Shown here one piece after another: positions 48,547 to 58,457 of a stretch of 64,000 bases of DNA. How positions within the stretch are numbered: the first letter of the stretch is position 1; the number at the start of each line of letters is the position of its first letter. A model generated the notes under the pieces. It was not told the DNA's origin, did no database searches, and worked only from the letters and a program-made list of their open reading frames with translations. The stretch covers positions 1 to 64,000 of the forward strand of contig CAVVXU010000022.1 of NCBI GenBank assembly GCA_963752325.1. The letters are read 5' to 3'. The DNA comes from CAVTJL01 sp963752325. Its GTDB lineage: Bacteria > Pseudomonadota > Alphaproteobacteria > Geminicoccales > Geminicoccaceae. The position numbers and the translations under genes were made by a program.

Positions 48547-49288
48547 TGAAGATGTCCTCGTAGGCCTGGTTCGCCCCGGGTGTCGCGCGCGAGACCTGCG
48601 CCGCACGGTGCTGCTGGGCCACCGTGCGCACGGTGGCGTAGTAGTCGAGGCTGTTGGCCTTCAGATCCGCGAGGCTTGGCCCGAGCTGGTAGCGGGTGTC
48701 GATGCCGCGCGCCACGGCGATGCCGAGGCGGACGTCGGTGGGCGCAATGTAGGCCACCGGATCGAGCACGAAGCCGTCGACCGCGAGGCCCGCCGCGTCG
48801 CGCGGGTTCGAGGGGCCGAAGACCGGCAGGACGAGATAGGGGCCGGGGCCCATGCCGTAGTGCGCGAGCGTGAGCCCGAAATCGTTGGACTGGTAGGGAT
48901 GGCCGAGGGTCGTCGCCGGATCGAACAGGCCGAACGCGCCGAGCGAGCTGTTGATCATGAAGCGGGCCAGCGTCTGGCCGGCGTCGTCGGTGTTCCCTTG
49001 CAAGAGATCGTTGGCGAAGATCACGGGCTCGCCCAGATTGGAGAGCGCGTTGTGCACGCTGGCCCGCGCACGGGCGGGCACGACCATGCCGTAGAGCGTC
49101 GAGATCGGGCCCAGAATGAGGCCGTCCAGCACGTCGTTGAAGTTGAAGATGGCCCGATTAACGGGCTCGAGCGGGTCGCCTTCCGCAGCCCGCGCCCCGG
49201 CCGCTACGAGCTGGACCGCGAGGCCCAGGGCCAGCACTGCGCCGATCGTCGCGGACCGTCGGGAGCGGCCCTGGATGCGCTCGGACAT
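48509..49288 (-). CDS. mlaA: MlaA/VacJ lipoprotein-like outer membrane protein
   Basis: 259 residues. The hydrophobic start (SATIGAVLALGLAVQLVAAG ARAAEG) has no lipobox Cys, so it may be a plain signal peptide, as in many Alphaproteobacteria. The body has DPLEPVNRAIFNFNDVLDGL, LSNLGEPVIFANDLLQG, FMINSSLGAFGLFDPAT and GMGPGPYLVLPVFGPSNPRD, which are MlaA hallmarks. It removes surface phospholipid from the outer membrane and passes it to MlaC. ATG 49288 was chosen because the signal peptide begins there; the longer open frame has no coding character. Confidence 0.94.
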   Translation of the reverse strand: MSERIQGRSRRSATIGAVLALGLAVQLVAAGARAAEGDPLEPVNRAIFNFNDVLDGLILGPISTLYGMVVPARARASVHNALSNLGEPVIFANDLLQGNTDDAGQTLARFMINSSLGAFGLFDPATTLGHPYQSNDFGLTLAHYGMGPGPYLVLPVFGPSNPRDAAGLAVDGFVLDPVAYIAPTDVRLGIAVARGIDTRYQLGPSLADLKANSLDYYATVRTVAQQHRAAQVSRATPGANQAYEDIFNENFDDQPKSSD

Positions 49289-49417
49289 TCCAATCCCTCT
49301 CGAGCATGTCCGCCGGCAGACCCCGCAGATCGAGGGCGCCGAGCCAGCGGGGGTCTTAGGACGCGGCCCGGCAGCTGGCAAGCCGCGGACGCCTCGCGAG
49401 GCGCACCCGGGGAGCCG

Positions 49418-49449
49418 TTGACCGGACCATATAAAGAGATGTACATATA
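49418..49449 (+). promoter_or_regulatory. metFH promoter overlapped by an AT-rich dyad (possible SahR-type operator)
   Basis: TTGACC at 49418-49423 and TACATA at 49442-49447 (18 bases apart) make a workable promoter. Over it lies the imperfect dyad CATATAAAGA-GA-TGTACATATA at 49428-49449, strikingly AT-rich for this DNA. The gene starting at 49476 encodes an ArsR-methyltransferase. In related bacteria such a regulator (SahR) is reported to control the methionine cycle by sensing S-adenosylhomocysteine. A self-controlled operator here is an inference. Confidence 0.5.
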
Positions 49450-49475
49450 CTGAAGATTGCCTCACGGGACCTGCG

Positions 49476-50468
49476 ATGGCCGCTCCCGACAGCTCGCTCG
49501 ACCCCCTGCTCGCGGCGCTGCGCGCCGCGGCGGAGCCGTCGCGGTTGCGCCTGCTCGCCATCTGCGCCCAGGGAGAATGGACCGTTTCCGAGCTCACCCA
49601 GATCATGGGGCAGAGCCAGCCCCGCATCTCCCGCCATCTGAAGCTCCTGGCCGATGCCGGGCTGCTCGAGCGCTTCCGAGAGGGCAGCTGGGTCTTCTAC
49701 AGGCGCACGCAGGCCGGCGAGGGAGCGCGCCTTGCGCGCGCGATCGGCCGACTGTTGCCGGAAGGTGACGCCCGCCTCAGGCTCGACCGCCAGCGCCTCG
49801 AGGCGGTGCGCGAGGCGCGCCGCGCCCAGGCCGAGCGCTATTTCGACGGTCGGGCGCGCGGCTGGGACAGCGAGCGCGACCTTGCGGTCGACGGCGCCGA
49901 GGTCGAGCGGGCCCTCCTCGGCCTCTTCGAGACCCGGCGCACGCCCAGCCTCGTCGACATCGGCACCGGCACCGGCCGCATCCTCCAGGTGCTGGCGCGC
50001 CATGTCGGGCACGGCCTCGGGATCGACCGCAGCCACGACATGCTGGCGGTGGCCCGCGCCAATCTCGACCGCCGCGAGGCCGGCAACTGCCAGGTCCGCC
50101 ACGGCGACATGTACCGCCTGCCGTTGCCGGATGCCTCCTTCGCGGCGGCGACGCTTCACCAGGTGCTGCATTTCGCCGACGATCCGCTGGCGGCGCTGGC
50201 GGAGGCGCGGCGCGTGCTCCGCCCCGGCGGCTGGCTCGTCGTCGTCGATCTCGCCCATCACGGCGAGGAATGGCTGCGCACCGATCGGCGCCATCGTCGG
50301 CTGGGCTTCGGCGATCGCGAGATGGCGGGCTGGTTCCGGGAGCTGGGCCTCGTGGGCGACACGCCCATCCGGCTCCACGGGCCCACGCTCACGGTGGTGA
50401 TCTGGCGCGGCTCCGTCCCGGCCTCGGCCGAGGGCGACACCGATCAGGACAGGAGACAGGCGGCATGA
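49476..50468 (+). CDS. ArsR-family regulator fused to a SAM-dependent methyltransferase
   Basis: 330 residues. Residues 1-100 are an ArsR winged helix (LLAALRAAAEPSRLRLLAIC, the recognition helix region MGQSQPRISRHLKLLADAG, and ERFREGSWVFYRR). No ArsR-type metal-binding CxC is present. Residues 130-310 are a class I methyltransferase with motif I LVDIGTGTGRILQVLARHVG and the later VLRPGGWLVVVDLAHHGEEW. Fusions of this kind next to metF/metH are known in Alphaproteobacteria and fit SahR, the S-adenosylhomocysteine-responsive repressor. The stop overlaps the metF start (ATGA). Confidence 0.88.
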   Translation: MAAPDSSLDPLLAALRAAAEPSRLRLLAICAQGEWTVSELTQIMGQSQPRISRHLKLLADAGLLERFREGSWVFYRRTQAGEGARLARAIGRLLPEGDARLRLDRQRLEAVREARRAQAERYFDGRARGWDSERDLAVDGAEVERALLGLFETRRTPSLVDIGTGTGRILQVLARHVGHGLGIDRSHDMLAVARANLDRREAGNCQVRHGDMYRLPLPDASFAAATLHQVLHFADDPLAALAEARRVLRPGGWLVVVDLAHHGEEWLRTDRRHRRLGFGDREMAGWFRELGLVGDTPIRLHGPTLTVVIWRGSVPASAEGDTDQDRRQAA

Positions 50469-51388
50469 CGACGACCAGGCACGACGCCGAGCCGGCCAGC
50501 CCGGGTCCCTGGCTCGACCGGACCATCCCCCCGGTCGAGCTCTCGATCGAGGTCTTCCCGGCCAAGACCGAGGAGTCGACGGCGCGGCTGTGGCGCAATC
50601 TCGAGCTGTTCGTAGCCTCCGGGCCACGCTTCGTCTCGGTCACCTGCGGCGCCGGCGGCAGCGGCGAGGGCGGCACCTTCCCGCTCGCGAAGGGCATCCA
50701 CGAGCGCTTCGGCGTGCCGGTGGCGGCCCATCTCACCTGCGCCTACGCCTCCAAGGCCGAGATCGACGCGCTCTTGCGCCGCTACTGGGAAGCCGGCGTG
50801 CGGCGCATCGTGGCGCTGCGCGGCGATCCGCCCAAGGGTGCCGCCCGCTACGAGCCGCGGCCCGACGGCTACGCCTATCCGGACGCGCTGGTGGCCGGCA
50901 TCAGGGCCATCGCCGACTTCGACATCAGCGTCGGCTGCTACCCCGAGCTGCACCCCGACGCGCCCAGCGCCGCCGCGGCGCTCGACCTGCTGAAGAGGAA
51001 GGTCGAGGCGGGTGCCAGCCGGCTCATCACCCAATATTGCTTCGATACCGACCGCATCCTCCGCTTCCGCGACGAGATCGTGGCGGCCGGCATCGATGTG
51101 GAGCTGGTTCCCGGCATCATGCCGATCCACAGCTTCATCCAGATCCGCCGCTTCTCGGCCGCCTGCGGGGCCGGCGTGCCGGGCTGGCTCGAGGCGCTCT
51201 TCGACGGCGTGGAGGACGGCTCGGCCGTCCACGGCATGGTGGCGGCGAGCGTCGTCGCCGAGCAGTGTCGCCGCCTCGCCGCGGAAGGCCTCTGCCGCCA
51301 GCATGTCTATGCCCTGAACCGGGCCGAGCTGCCGCTCGCGATAGTCCAGCTCCTCAAGGCGTCACGCCCGGTACCGGCCGCCGCCTGA
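50465..51388 (+). CDS. metF: 5,10-methylenetetrahydrofolate reductase
   Basis: 307 residues. This FAD enzyme makes 5-methyl-THF for methionine synthase, encoded next. The catalytic Glu lies in PPVELSIEVFPAKTEESTAR. Other family segments are FVSVTCGAGGSGEGGTF, HLTCAYASKAEIDALLRRYW, ALRGDPPKGAARYEPRPDGY and ASRLITQYCFDTDRILRFRD, ending in QHVYALNRAELPLAIVQLL. ATG 50465 overlaps the regulator stop. The length and frame are normal. Confidence 0.96.
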   Translation: MTTTRHDAEPASPGPWLDRTIPPVELSIEVFPAKTEESTARLWRNLELFVASGPRFVSVTCGAGGSGEGGTFPLAKGIHERFGVPVAAHLTCAYASKAEIDALLRRYWEAGVRRIVALRGDPPKGAARYEPRPDGYAYPDALVAGIRAIADFDISVGCYPELHPDAPSAAAALDLLKRKVEAGASRLITQYCFDTDRILRFRDEIVAAGIDVELVPGIMPIHSFIQIRRFSAACGAGVPGWLEALFDGVEDGSAVHGMVAASVVAEQCRRLAAEGLCRQHVYALNRAELPLAIVQLLKASRPVPAAA

Positions 51389-51430
51389 TCGATCCGTCCT
51401 TCTCTCGCACCCCATGCCACGCGGAGTCTC

Positions 51431-54400
51431 ATGACCGACCTGCTCGACTACGCCCGTGAGCGCCTTGTTCTCCTCGACGGCGGCATGGGCTCGCAGATCC
51501 AGGGCCGCGACCTGACGCTCGACGATTTCTGGGGGCAGGAGAACTGCTCCGAGATCTTGAACCTGTCCCGCCCGGACCTCGTGCGCGACATCCACGGCGC
51601 CTATCTCCAGGCCGGCGCCGACGCGGTCGAGACCAACACCTTCGGCGGCTCGCCCATCACGCTGGGCGAGTTCGGCCTCGCCGACCGCGCCGTCGAGATC
51701 AACCGTCGCGCCTGCGAGCTGGCGCACGAGGCGATCGAGCGGCTCGCGGGCGACGGCCGGCGCCGCTTCGTCATCGGCTCGGTCGGTCCCGGCACGCGTC
51801 TGCCGAGCCTCGGGCACGTCGCCTATCGCGAGCTCGAGGACGCCTTCGCCGTGCAGGCCATGGGCCTCGTCGAGGGCAATGCCGACGCCATCCTGATCGA
51901 GACCTGCCAGGATCCCCTGCAGATCAAGGCCGCGGTCAACGGTGCCAGGCGCACCTTCGCCAAGACCGGCAAGGTGCTCCCGATCATGGTGCAGGTCACG
52001 ATCGAGACCACGGGCAGCATGCTGGTCGGCACCGACATCGCGGCCGCCACCGTCATCATCGACTCGCTCGACGTGCCGGTCATGGGCCTCAACTGCGCCA
52101 CGGGCCCCAAGGAGATGGCCGAGCATCTCCGCCATCTGGGGCAGACCTGGGAGGGCCTCATCTCGGTCCTGCCCAACGCGGGCCTGCCCGAGCTGCGCGA
52201 AGGCCAGACCTACTATCCCCTGGGTGCCGAGGAGATGGCGCGCTGGCTCGAGCGCTTCGTCGCCGAGGACGGCGTCAACTTCGTGGGCGGCTGCTGCGGC
52301 ACCAACCACACGCACATCGCAGCCATCGACGCGATGCTGCGCCGCCGCGCGGAGGACGGCTTCAGGCCGCGCCCGACGCCCCGCAGCCCGCAGCGCACAC
52401 CCGCGCTCGCCTCGCTCTTCTCCGCCGTGCCGCTGCGCCAGGAGAACAGCTATCTGTCGATCGGCGAGCGCTGCAACGCCAACGGCTCCAAGCGCTTCCG
52501 CGAGCTGCAGGCGGCCGAGGACTGGGACGGCTGCGTCGCGATGGGACGCGAGCAGGCGCGCGAGGGCTCGAACACGCTCGACGTCTGCACGGCCTATGTC
52601 GGGTCGCAACGAGATCCGCGACATGACCGAGGTCCTCACCCGCATGCGCGGCCAGGTCGACGCGCCGCTGGTGCTCGATTCGACCGAGCTGCCGGTGCTC
52701 GAGGTGGGCCTGGCGCTCTATGGCGGCAAGGGCATCATCAACTCGATCAACTTCGAGGACGGCGAGGAGCCGCCCGCCGCCCGCATGCGCTTGGCCAAAA
52801 AGTTCGGCGTCGGCCGTCATCGCCTTGACGATCGAGGAGGCGGGCATGGCGAAGACGGCGGAGGACAAGCTCCGCATCACCCGCCGTCTCGTCGAGTTCG
52901 CCTGCGGCCGCTTCGGCCTCAAGCAGCACGACCTCCTGATCGACCCGCTGACCTTCACGATCTGCACCGGCAACGAGGACGACAGGAAGCTGGGGCTTTG
53001 GACGCTCGAGGCGATCGAGACGATCTCCAAGGAGTTCCCCGAGATCCAGATCATCCTGGGTCTCTCCAACATCTCCTTCGGCCTCAACGCCGCCGGCACG
53101 CCACGTCCTGAACTCGGTCTTCCTCGACCATGCGGTCAAGCGCGGCCTCACCGGCGCCATCGTCCACACCAGCAAGATCATGCCGCTGCACAAGATCCCG
53201 GAGGAGGAGGCCAAGGTCGCCGAGGATCTGATCTTCGATCGCCGCCGCGACGGCTATGATCCGCTGCACGCCTTCATCGCCCTCTTCGCTGATCGCAAGG
53301 CCGCCGACTCGGTCAAGAAGGCGCGGCCCGAGACAATCGAGGAGCAGCTCAAGCAGCGCATCGTCGACGGCGACAAGCAGGGCCTCGAGGCCGACCTCGA
53401 GAAGGCCATGGAGACCTACGCGCCGCTCGACATCATCAACAAGCTTCTCCTGGACGGCATGAAGGTGGTGGGCGAGCTCTTCGGCAGCGGCAAGATGCAG
53501 CTGCCCTTCGTGCTGCAGTCGGCCGAGACGATGAAGAAGGCCGTGGCCTTCCTCGAGCCCTTCATGGAGCGGGCCGACGGCCAGCAGAAGGGCACGATCG
53601 TGCTGGCCACCGTGAAAGGCGACGTCCACGATATCGGCAAAAACCTCGTCGACATCATCCTCACCAACAACGGCTTCAAGGTCGTCAATCTCGGCATCAA
53701 GCAGCCGCTGAGCTCGATCCTCGAGGCGGCCGAGGCGCAGCGCGCCGACGCCATCGGCATGTCGGGCCTCCTGGTCAAGTCGACCGTCATCATGCGCGAG
53801 AACCTCGAGGAGATGGGTCGCCAGGGCCTCAAGATCCCGGTCATGCTGGGCGGTGCCGCCCTGACCCGCGCCTATGTCGAGGAGGATTGCTGGAAGGCCT
53901 ATGAGCGAGGGCCCGGTCGCCTATGCGCGCGATGCCTTCGACGGCCTTTCCCTGATGGACAAGGTCGTGACCGGCAGCTTCGTCGACTATGTGGGCGAGC
54001 GCACCGCCAAGGCGGCCGAGCGGACCAAGCCCGGCAAGAAGCCGCGCACGCTCGAGTTCGCCAATGGCAATGGCGCCGGATCGATGGGGGCCCGGCCCGT
54101 GGAGCTCGAGGAGATCCAGCGTCCACCGGCGCGAGCTGGCCAAGGGTGTTGCCGTGCCCACGCCGCCCTTCCTCGGCGCCCGGCTGATCGAGCATGTGCC
54201 GGTGCGGGCGCTCCTGCCCTACCTCAATGAGAACATGCTCTACCAGTTCCACTGGGGCTACAAGAAGGACGGCCGCAAGCTCGAGGACTTCATCGCCTGG
54301 GCCGCCAAGGAGCTGCGCCCCGTCCTTACCAGCCTCGTCGCCGAGACGCCGAGGCCGAGAAGGTTTTCACCCCCAAGGCGGCCTACGGCTATTGGAAGGC

Positions 54401-54947
54401 CGCGGGCGAAGGCAACGACATCGTGCTGTTCGACGACGCCGGCACCACCGAGCTCGCCCGCTTCGCCCTGCCGCGTCAGCGCAAGGCCGAGGGCTTCTGC
54501 ATCTCGGACTTCCTGCGCGACATCGACGACGACGAGCGCGATGTTTTGGGACTTCAGGTCGTGACGGTCGGCCAGCGCGCCTCCGAGGTGGCGCGCGAAT
54601 GGTTCGCCGCCGATCGCTACCAGGACTATGTCCGCCTGCACGGCCTGGGCGTCGAGCTGGCCGAGGCGATGGCCGAGTACGTCCACGCCCGCATCCGCGC
54701 CGAGCTCGGCTTCGGCCACGAGGACGCGCGCGAGATGCGCGAGGTCCTGAAGCAGGGCTATCGCGGCTCCCGCTACAGCTTCGGCTATCCGGCCTGCCCC
54801 AACCTCGCCGACCAGGCGCGCCTCCTCGAGCTTCTGGGCGCCCCCCGCATCGGCATCGAGCTCGGCGAGGAGGACCAGCTCTGGCCCGAGCAGAGCACCA
54901 GCGCCATCGTCGTCCACCACCCGCAGGCCCGCTATTTCAACGTGTGA
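51431..54947 (+). CDS. metH: cobalamin-dependent methionine synthase (six frameshifts)
   Basis: About 1170 residues as one chain after repair. Domains in order: homocysteine-binding (LLDGGMGSQIQGRDLTLDDF, with zinc ligands in VGGCCGTNHTHIAAID), pterin-binding (LSIGERCNANGSKRFRELQA), the B12 cap and B12-binding part with ATVKGDVHDIGKNLVDIILT (the His ligand of DxHxxG), and the SAM-dependent reactivation domain ending GYPACPNLADQARLLELLG. Extra bases near 52604, 52808, 53095, 53906 and 54122, and a missing base near 54351, split it into seven frames. Every domain is otherwise well conserved, so I read this as sequence error. Starts 43 bases after metF. Confidence 0.94.
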
Positions 54948-54961
54948 GGGGCGAGCCAGCC

Positions 54962-55273
54962 ATGCACTACGCGTTGTTCTACGACTACGCGCCAGACTAT
55001 CTGGAGCGCCGCGGCGCGTTGCGCGAGGCGCATCTGAAGCAGGCGAAGGCGGCGATCGACCGCGGCGAGCTTTTGTTGGGCGGCGCCTTCGCCGACCCGG
55101 CTGATGGCGCCCTCATCGTCCTCGCCGGCGATAGCCCGGCCGTCGCAGAGCGCTTCGCCGAGACCGACCCCTACGTCCTGAACGGCCTCGTCACGCGCTG
55201 GCGGGTGCGCGAATGGACCACCGTCGTCGGCAGGGACGCCGCCCATCCGGTGGCGATGCCCGAAGCAGGCTGA
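54962..55273 (+). CDS. YciI-like protein
   Basis: 103 residues of the YciI/YCII ferredoxin-like fold (PF03795): MHYALFYDYAPDYLERRGAL, then REAHLKQAKAAIDRGELLLG, DPADGALIVLAGDSPAVAER and a DPYVLNGLVTRWRVREW strand. The conserved His (REAHL) and Asp (ETDPYV) are in the usual places. The function of such proteins is mostly unknown; some act as dehydrochlorinases or in small-molecule binding. It follows metH by 14 bases and may share its transcript. Confidence 0.9.
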   Translation: MHYALFYDYAPDYLERRGALREAHLKQAKAAIDRGELLLGGAFADPADGALIVLAGDSPAVAERFAETDPYVLNGLVTRWRVREWTTVVGRDAAHPVAMPEAG

Positions 55274-55312
55274 GCTCTTCCGCAGGCGCAGCCGCCCACC
55301 TCGCCGGCACCA

Positions 55313-56254
55313 TCATGCCCTCCGCTCGGGCGATGCCACCGCCGTCGCAGCGCTTGCGGCCAGACGCGCCAGCCACGCACAGAACAGGTTGGCGGCCTCG
55401 TCCGGCGTCGGGCGCTCCTGCAGATAGGCGTAGTAGGTGCGCGCCGGCAGGCTCGTCGCCGGAAAGGGTGCCATCAGCCGGCCTGCCGCGAGATCGTCGC
55501 CGATCAGCGCCGTCGGCCCCATCGCCACGCCCAGCCCGTCGATCGCCGCCTGGATCGACAGATAGAAATGATCGAAGGTCAGCGTGTGCCGCGGCCTCAG
55601 CTCCGCATGGCCCGCCTCCGTCAGCCAGTCCCGCCATAGCCGCGGCATCGAGGTCACCTGCAGTAGGGTGTGCCTCTCGAGATCGGGGACCGTCTCCAGC
55701 CCGACACGCGCGGTGAGGAGCGGGCTGCAGACCGGCAGCCTGCGCTCGGCCAGCAGCGGCAGTGAGACGAAGCCGTGATAGGCGTCGGGCCCGCCGCGGA
55801 TCACGACGTCATAGACGTCCGGCAACGCATCGACCGGCTCGTTGGCCGTCGTCAGCTCGACCTCGATGCCCGGATGCTCCTTCTGGAAAAGGGGCAGGCG
55901 CGGCAGCAGCCAGCGCAGACCGAAGGTCGCGAGCGCGTTCACGCGCAGCACGGTCGGCATGGGCCGGCCCTGCCGCTCCCGGTGCCGGGCGGCAGCGGCA
56001 GCGATCCGATCGAGCGCCGGGCCGACCTCGGCCAGCAGGGCCGCACCCGCCGGCGTCAGCGCCACGCCGCGCCCCCGCCTGCCGAAGAGGGCGGGCCCGC
56101 CCAGCCATGCCTCGAGCAGCCCGACCTGCCGGCTGACCGCGCCGTGCGTCACGCCCAGCTCCTCGGCCGCCTCGGTGAGGCTGCCGCGACGAGCGGCTGC
56201 CTCGAAGGAGCGCACCGCGTTGAGCGGCGGAAGAACGCGTCGGCGCAAGCTCAT
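55313..56254 (-). CDS. LysR-family regulator, GcvA-like
   Basis: 313 residues. The N-terminal helix-turn-helix is PLNAVRSFEAAARRGSLTEA followed by AEELGVTHGAVSRQVGLLEA. The effector domain starts LRVNALATFGLRWLLPRLPL and includes YDVVIRGGPDAYHGFVSLPL. This PLNAVRSFEAAAR start is typical of the GcvA/TrpI-like branch. It is divergent from the MFS gene at 56391, with AT-richer DNA in the 136-base gap, so it probably controls that transporter. The effector is unknown. Confidence 0.92.
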   Translation of the reverse strand: MSLRRRVLPPLNAVRSFEAAARRGSLTEAAEELGVTHGAVSRQVGLLEAWLGGPALFGRRGRGVALTPAGAALLAEVGPALDRIAAAAARHRERQGRPMPTVLRVNALATFGLRWLLPRLPLFQKEHPGIEVELTTANEPVDALPDVYDVVIRGGPDAYHGFVSLPLLAERRLPVCSPLLTARVGLETVPDLERHTLLQVTSMPRLWRDWLTEAGHAELRPRHTLTFDHFYLSIQAAIDGLGVAMGPTALIGDDLAAGRLMAPFPATSLPARTYYAYLQERPTPDEAANLFCAWLARLAASAATAVASPERRA

Positions 56255-56390
56255 CTGCCTTTTTGTGATTTTTCCTCACATGGAGCAACAGGATAACTCG
56301 ATTGTACCCGCCGTCACAGCCTCTCACACTATCAGGAGTGAGCTTTTCGCCCCATCCGCCAACCTCACTGGCCTCCAGGGGAGCCGCCGC

Positions 56391-57599
56391 TTGAGCAGCC
56401 TCGCCACCCTCGTCTCCGGTGCGGCCGCCCGTGCCGCCCCGCGCCGCACGCTCGCCCTCGCCGCCCTGGCGCACATGCTGCACGACGGCCTCACCGACAT
56501 GATCTACGTGCTCCTGCCCGTCTGGCAGGCGCAGTTCGGGCTCGACTATGCGGCGCTCGCGGCGTTGCGCGCGCTCTATGTGAGCATGCTGGCGGCTTTC
56601 CAGGTGCCCTCGGGACACTTGGCCCGACGGCTGGGCACGCGAATGGTGCTGGCGCTGGGAACCGCGCTGACCGCGGCCGGCTATGCCCTGGCCGGGCTCT
56701 CGGGCAGCTTTGTCGGCCTCTGCCTCGCCCTGGCGCTCGCCGGTGCGGGCGGCAGCACCCAGCATCCGCTGGCCTCGGCCGCCGTGTCGCATGCCTATGG
56801 CCGGGCGGCGCGCGGCCCGCTCGGCACCTACAATTTCGCCGGCGATCTGGGCAAGGCCTCGCTCCCGCCCCTGCTCTCGCTTCTCCTGACGATGATGGGC
56901 TGGCGCCCGGCGCTCTGGATCATGGCAGCGCTCGGCGCCGCTGTGGCGCTCATCGTCGCCTGGCTCATGCCGCGCGTCGCGCGCGATCCGGAGGCACCGA
57001 AGGCCGAGGCGGCTGCGGCACGGCACGCCGACAGGGGCGGCTTCGGGCCGCTGCTCGTCATCGGCGTGCTCGACAGCGCCGCACGCATGGCCTTCCTCCT
57101 GTTCCTGCCCTTCCTCCTCCAGGCGAAGGGCGCGTCGCTGACGACGGTCGGTATCGCCCTCTCGGCCGTCTTCATCGGCGGCGCCTTCGGCAAGGCCGTC
57201 TGCGGCTGGCTCGGCGCGCGCCTCGGCCTCCTCGCCGTCGTGACGGCGACGGAGGTCGGCACGGCAGCCTCTATCCTCGCAGTGCTGGCCCTGCCGCTGG
57301 CGCCCGCGATGGCGTTCCTCCCGCTGCTGGGCGTCATGCTCAACGGCACCTCGTCGGTGCTCTACGGCACGGTGCCCGAGCTCGTCGCCTCGGACCGGGT
57401 GGAGGCCGCCTTCGCCCTCTTCTACACCGGCACGCTGGGCTCGAGCGCGCTCGCCCCCATGCTCTTCGGCCGCCTGGGCGACATGGCAGGGGCATCCTGG
57501 GCGATGATCGCGGCCGCCGCGACGGCGCTTGCCGTCGTGCCGCTCATGATCCCGCTGGCGCCGCGCCTGGCCTCCTGGACGCTCACCCGTCCTTCCTGA
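56391..57599 (+). CDS. MFS transporter, Fsr-like
   Basis: About 402 residues with 12 helices. LALAALAHMLHDGLTDMIYV and LLPVWQAQFGLDYAALAALR resemble the fosmidomycin-resistance (Fsr) MFS group. The inter-helix motif is VPSGHLARRLGTRMVLALG, and GGSTQHPLASAAVSHAYG is also family-like. It is probably a drug or metabolite exporter. TTG 56391 is preferred (LSSLATLVSGAAARAAPRRT, with AGGGGAG about 9 bases upstream); an in-frame ATG at 56280 is possible. The divergent LysR gene is the likely regulator. Confidence 0.82.
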   Translation: MSSLATLVSGAAARAAPRRTLALAALAHMLHDGLTDMIYVLLPVWQAQFGLDYAALAALRALYVSMLAAFQVPSGHLARRLGTRMVLALGTALTAAGYALAGLSGSFVGLCLALALAGAGGSTQHPLASAAVSHAYGRAARGPLGTYNFAGDLGKASLPPLLSLLLTMMGWRPALWIMAALGAAVALIVAWLMPRVARDPEAPKAEAAAARHADRGGFGPLLVIGVLDSAARMAFLLFLPFLLQAKGASLTTVGIALSAVFIGGAFGKAVCGWLGARLGLLAVVTATEVGTAASILAVLALPLAPAMAFLPLLGVMLNGTSSVLYGTVPELVASDRVEAAFALFYTGTLGSSALAPMLFGRLGDMAGASWAMIAAAATALAVVPLMIPLAPRLASWTLTRPS

Positions 57600-57761
57600 T
57601 CCGCGCCCAGCGACGGCCGCAGGCGCCTGGCACTACAGCCAACGCCACCAGCATTGGCTGGACAGGCTCCTGGAGGGGCAGCTGCAAGGCGGCCGAGCGC
57701 GCGGAGGAGGAATTGACAAGCTTTGCCAACGCCTGCCATCTCAATCTCAGGAGGTGCTGTC

Positions 57762-58009
57762 ATGGCTACGATGAACGTGTCCCTGCCCGGTCCGATGAAG
57801 GATTGGGTGGAGCAGCAGACCAGGGGGGACGCTACAGCAATGCAAGCGACTATATCCGCGACCTGATCCGGCGCGACCAAGAGCGTGCCCTGAAGATCGC
57901 GGCCATGCAGAAGGCCGTCACCGAAGGTCTGGAGAGCGGGACCGGCAGCCGCTCGATGGACGAGCTTCGTGAGATCGCCCGTATGAAGGTGCGCTCTTCC
58001 GGCTCGTGA
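57762..58009 (+). CDS. parD: ParD-type antitoxin (frameshift in a G run)
   Basis: About 82 residues: MATMNVSLPGPMKDWVEQQT forms the ribbon-helix-helix, followed in the next frame by RYSNASDYIRDLIRRDQERA and a C-terminal toxin-binding tail. The break is at 57818-57824, a run of six Gs that should be seven. That is a deletion, unlike most breaks in the window. AGGAGG lies 7 bases upstream of ATG 57762, and a TTGACA at 57713 could be a -35 box. ParD neutralises ParE and represses its own operon. Its TGA overlaps the parE GTG. Confidence 0.88.
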
Positions 58010-58317
58010 CCTACCGCCTCACCCGGAAGGCACAAGGAGACGTCGTCGACATCTACCTCCATGGGGCGCAGCAGTTCGGGCCGGCTCAGGCGGACGCCTA
58101 CCATCGCCGGCTGGAGCAGGCCTTCCTGCTTCTGGCGGAGTTTCCACAGATCGGGCGCGAGTGCCCCGAGATCGACCCGCCGGTGCGCATTCATCCCTTC
58201 GGCGTGCACCTCATCGTCTACGTTGCCGGGAGTGAGGGCAGCATCCTCAACGTCCGTGTCCGGCATGGCCGTGAGGATTGGATCGAGAACCCCCTCGGTG
58301 GCGGGGAAATCGTATGA
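58006..58317 (+). CDS. parE: ParE/RelE-superfamily toxin
   Basis: 103 residues with GTG start at 58006 inside the antitoxin stop. It fits the ParE family: YRLTRKAQGDVVDIYLHGAQ, ADAYHRRLEQAFLLLAEFPQ, IGRECPEIDPPVRIHPFGVH and LNVRVRHGREDWIENPL. ParE toxins poison DNA gyrase; chromosomal copies can also stabilise accessory DNA. The coupled order antitoxin-toxin is normal. The frame is intact, whereas the antitoxin as written is broken, a combination that would be lethal if real. That favours a sequence error in parD. Confidence 0.92.
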   Translation: MTYRLTRKAQGDVVDIYLHGAQQFGPAQADAYHRRLEQAFLLLAEFPQIGRECPEIDPPVRIHPFGVHLIVYVAGSEGSILNVRVRHGREDWIENPLGGGEIV

Positions 58318-58457
58318 CCGCCCCACTTTCGATCCACGCTGGGCCGTCGACCTTTCCGGCGTGCGAGAGTGGCCCCTGAGTGATCTGCGCCGAGGGACAC
58401 ATCCTCACGGCGGCCCGCGCCCCGCTGACGCGTACGACATGTCCTTTTGGAGCAGGC

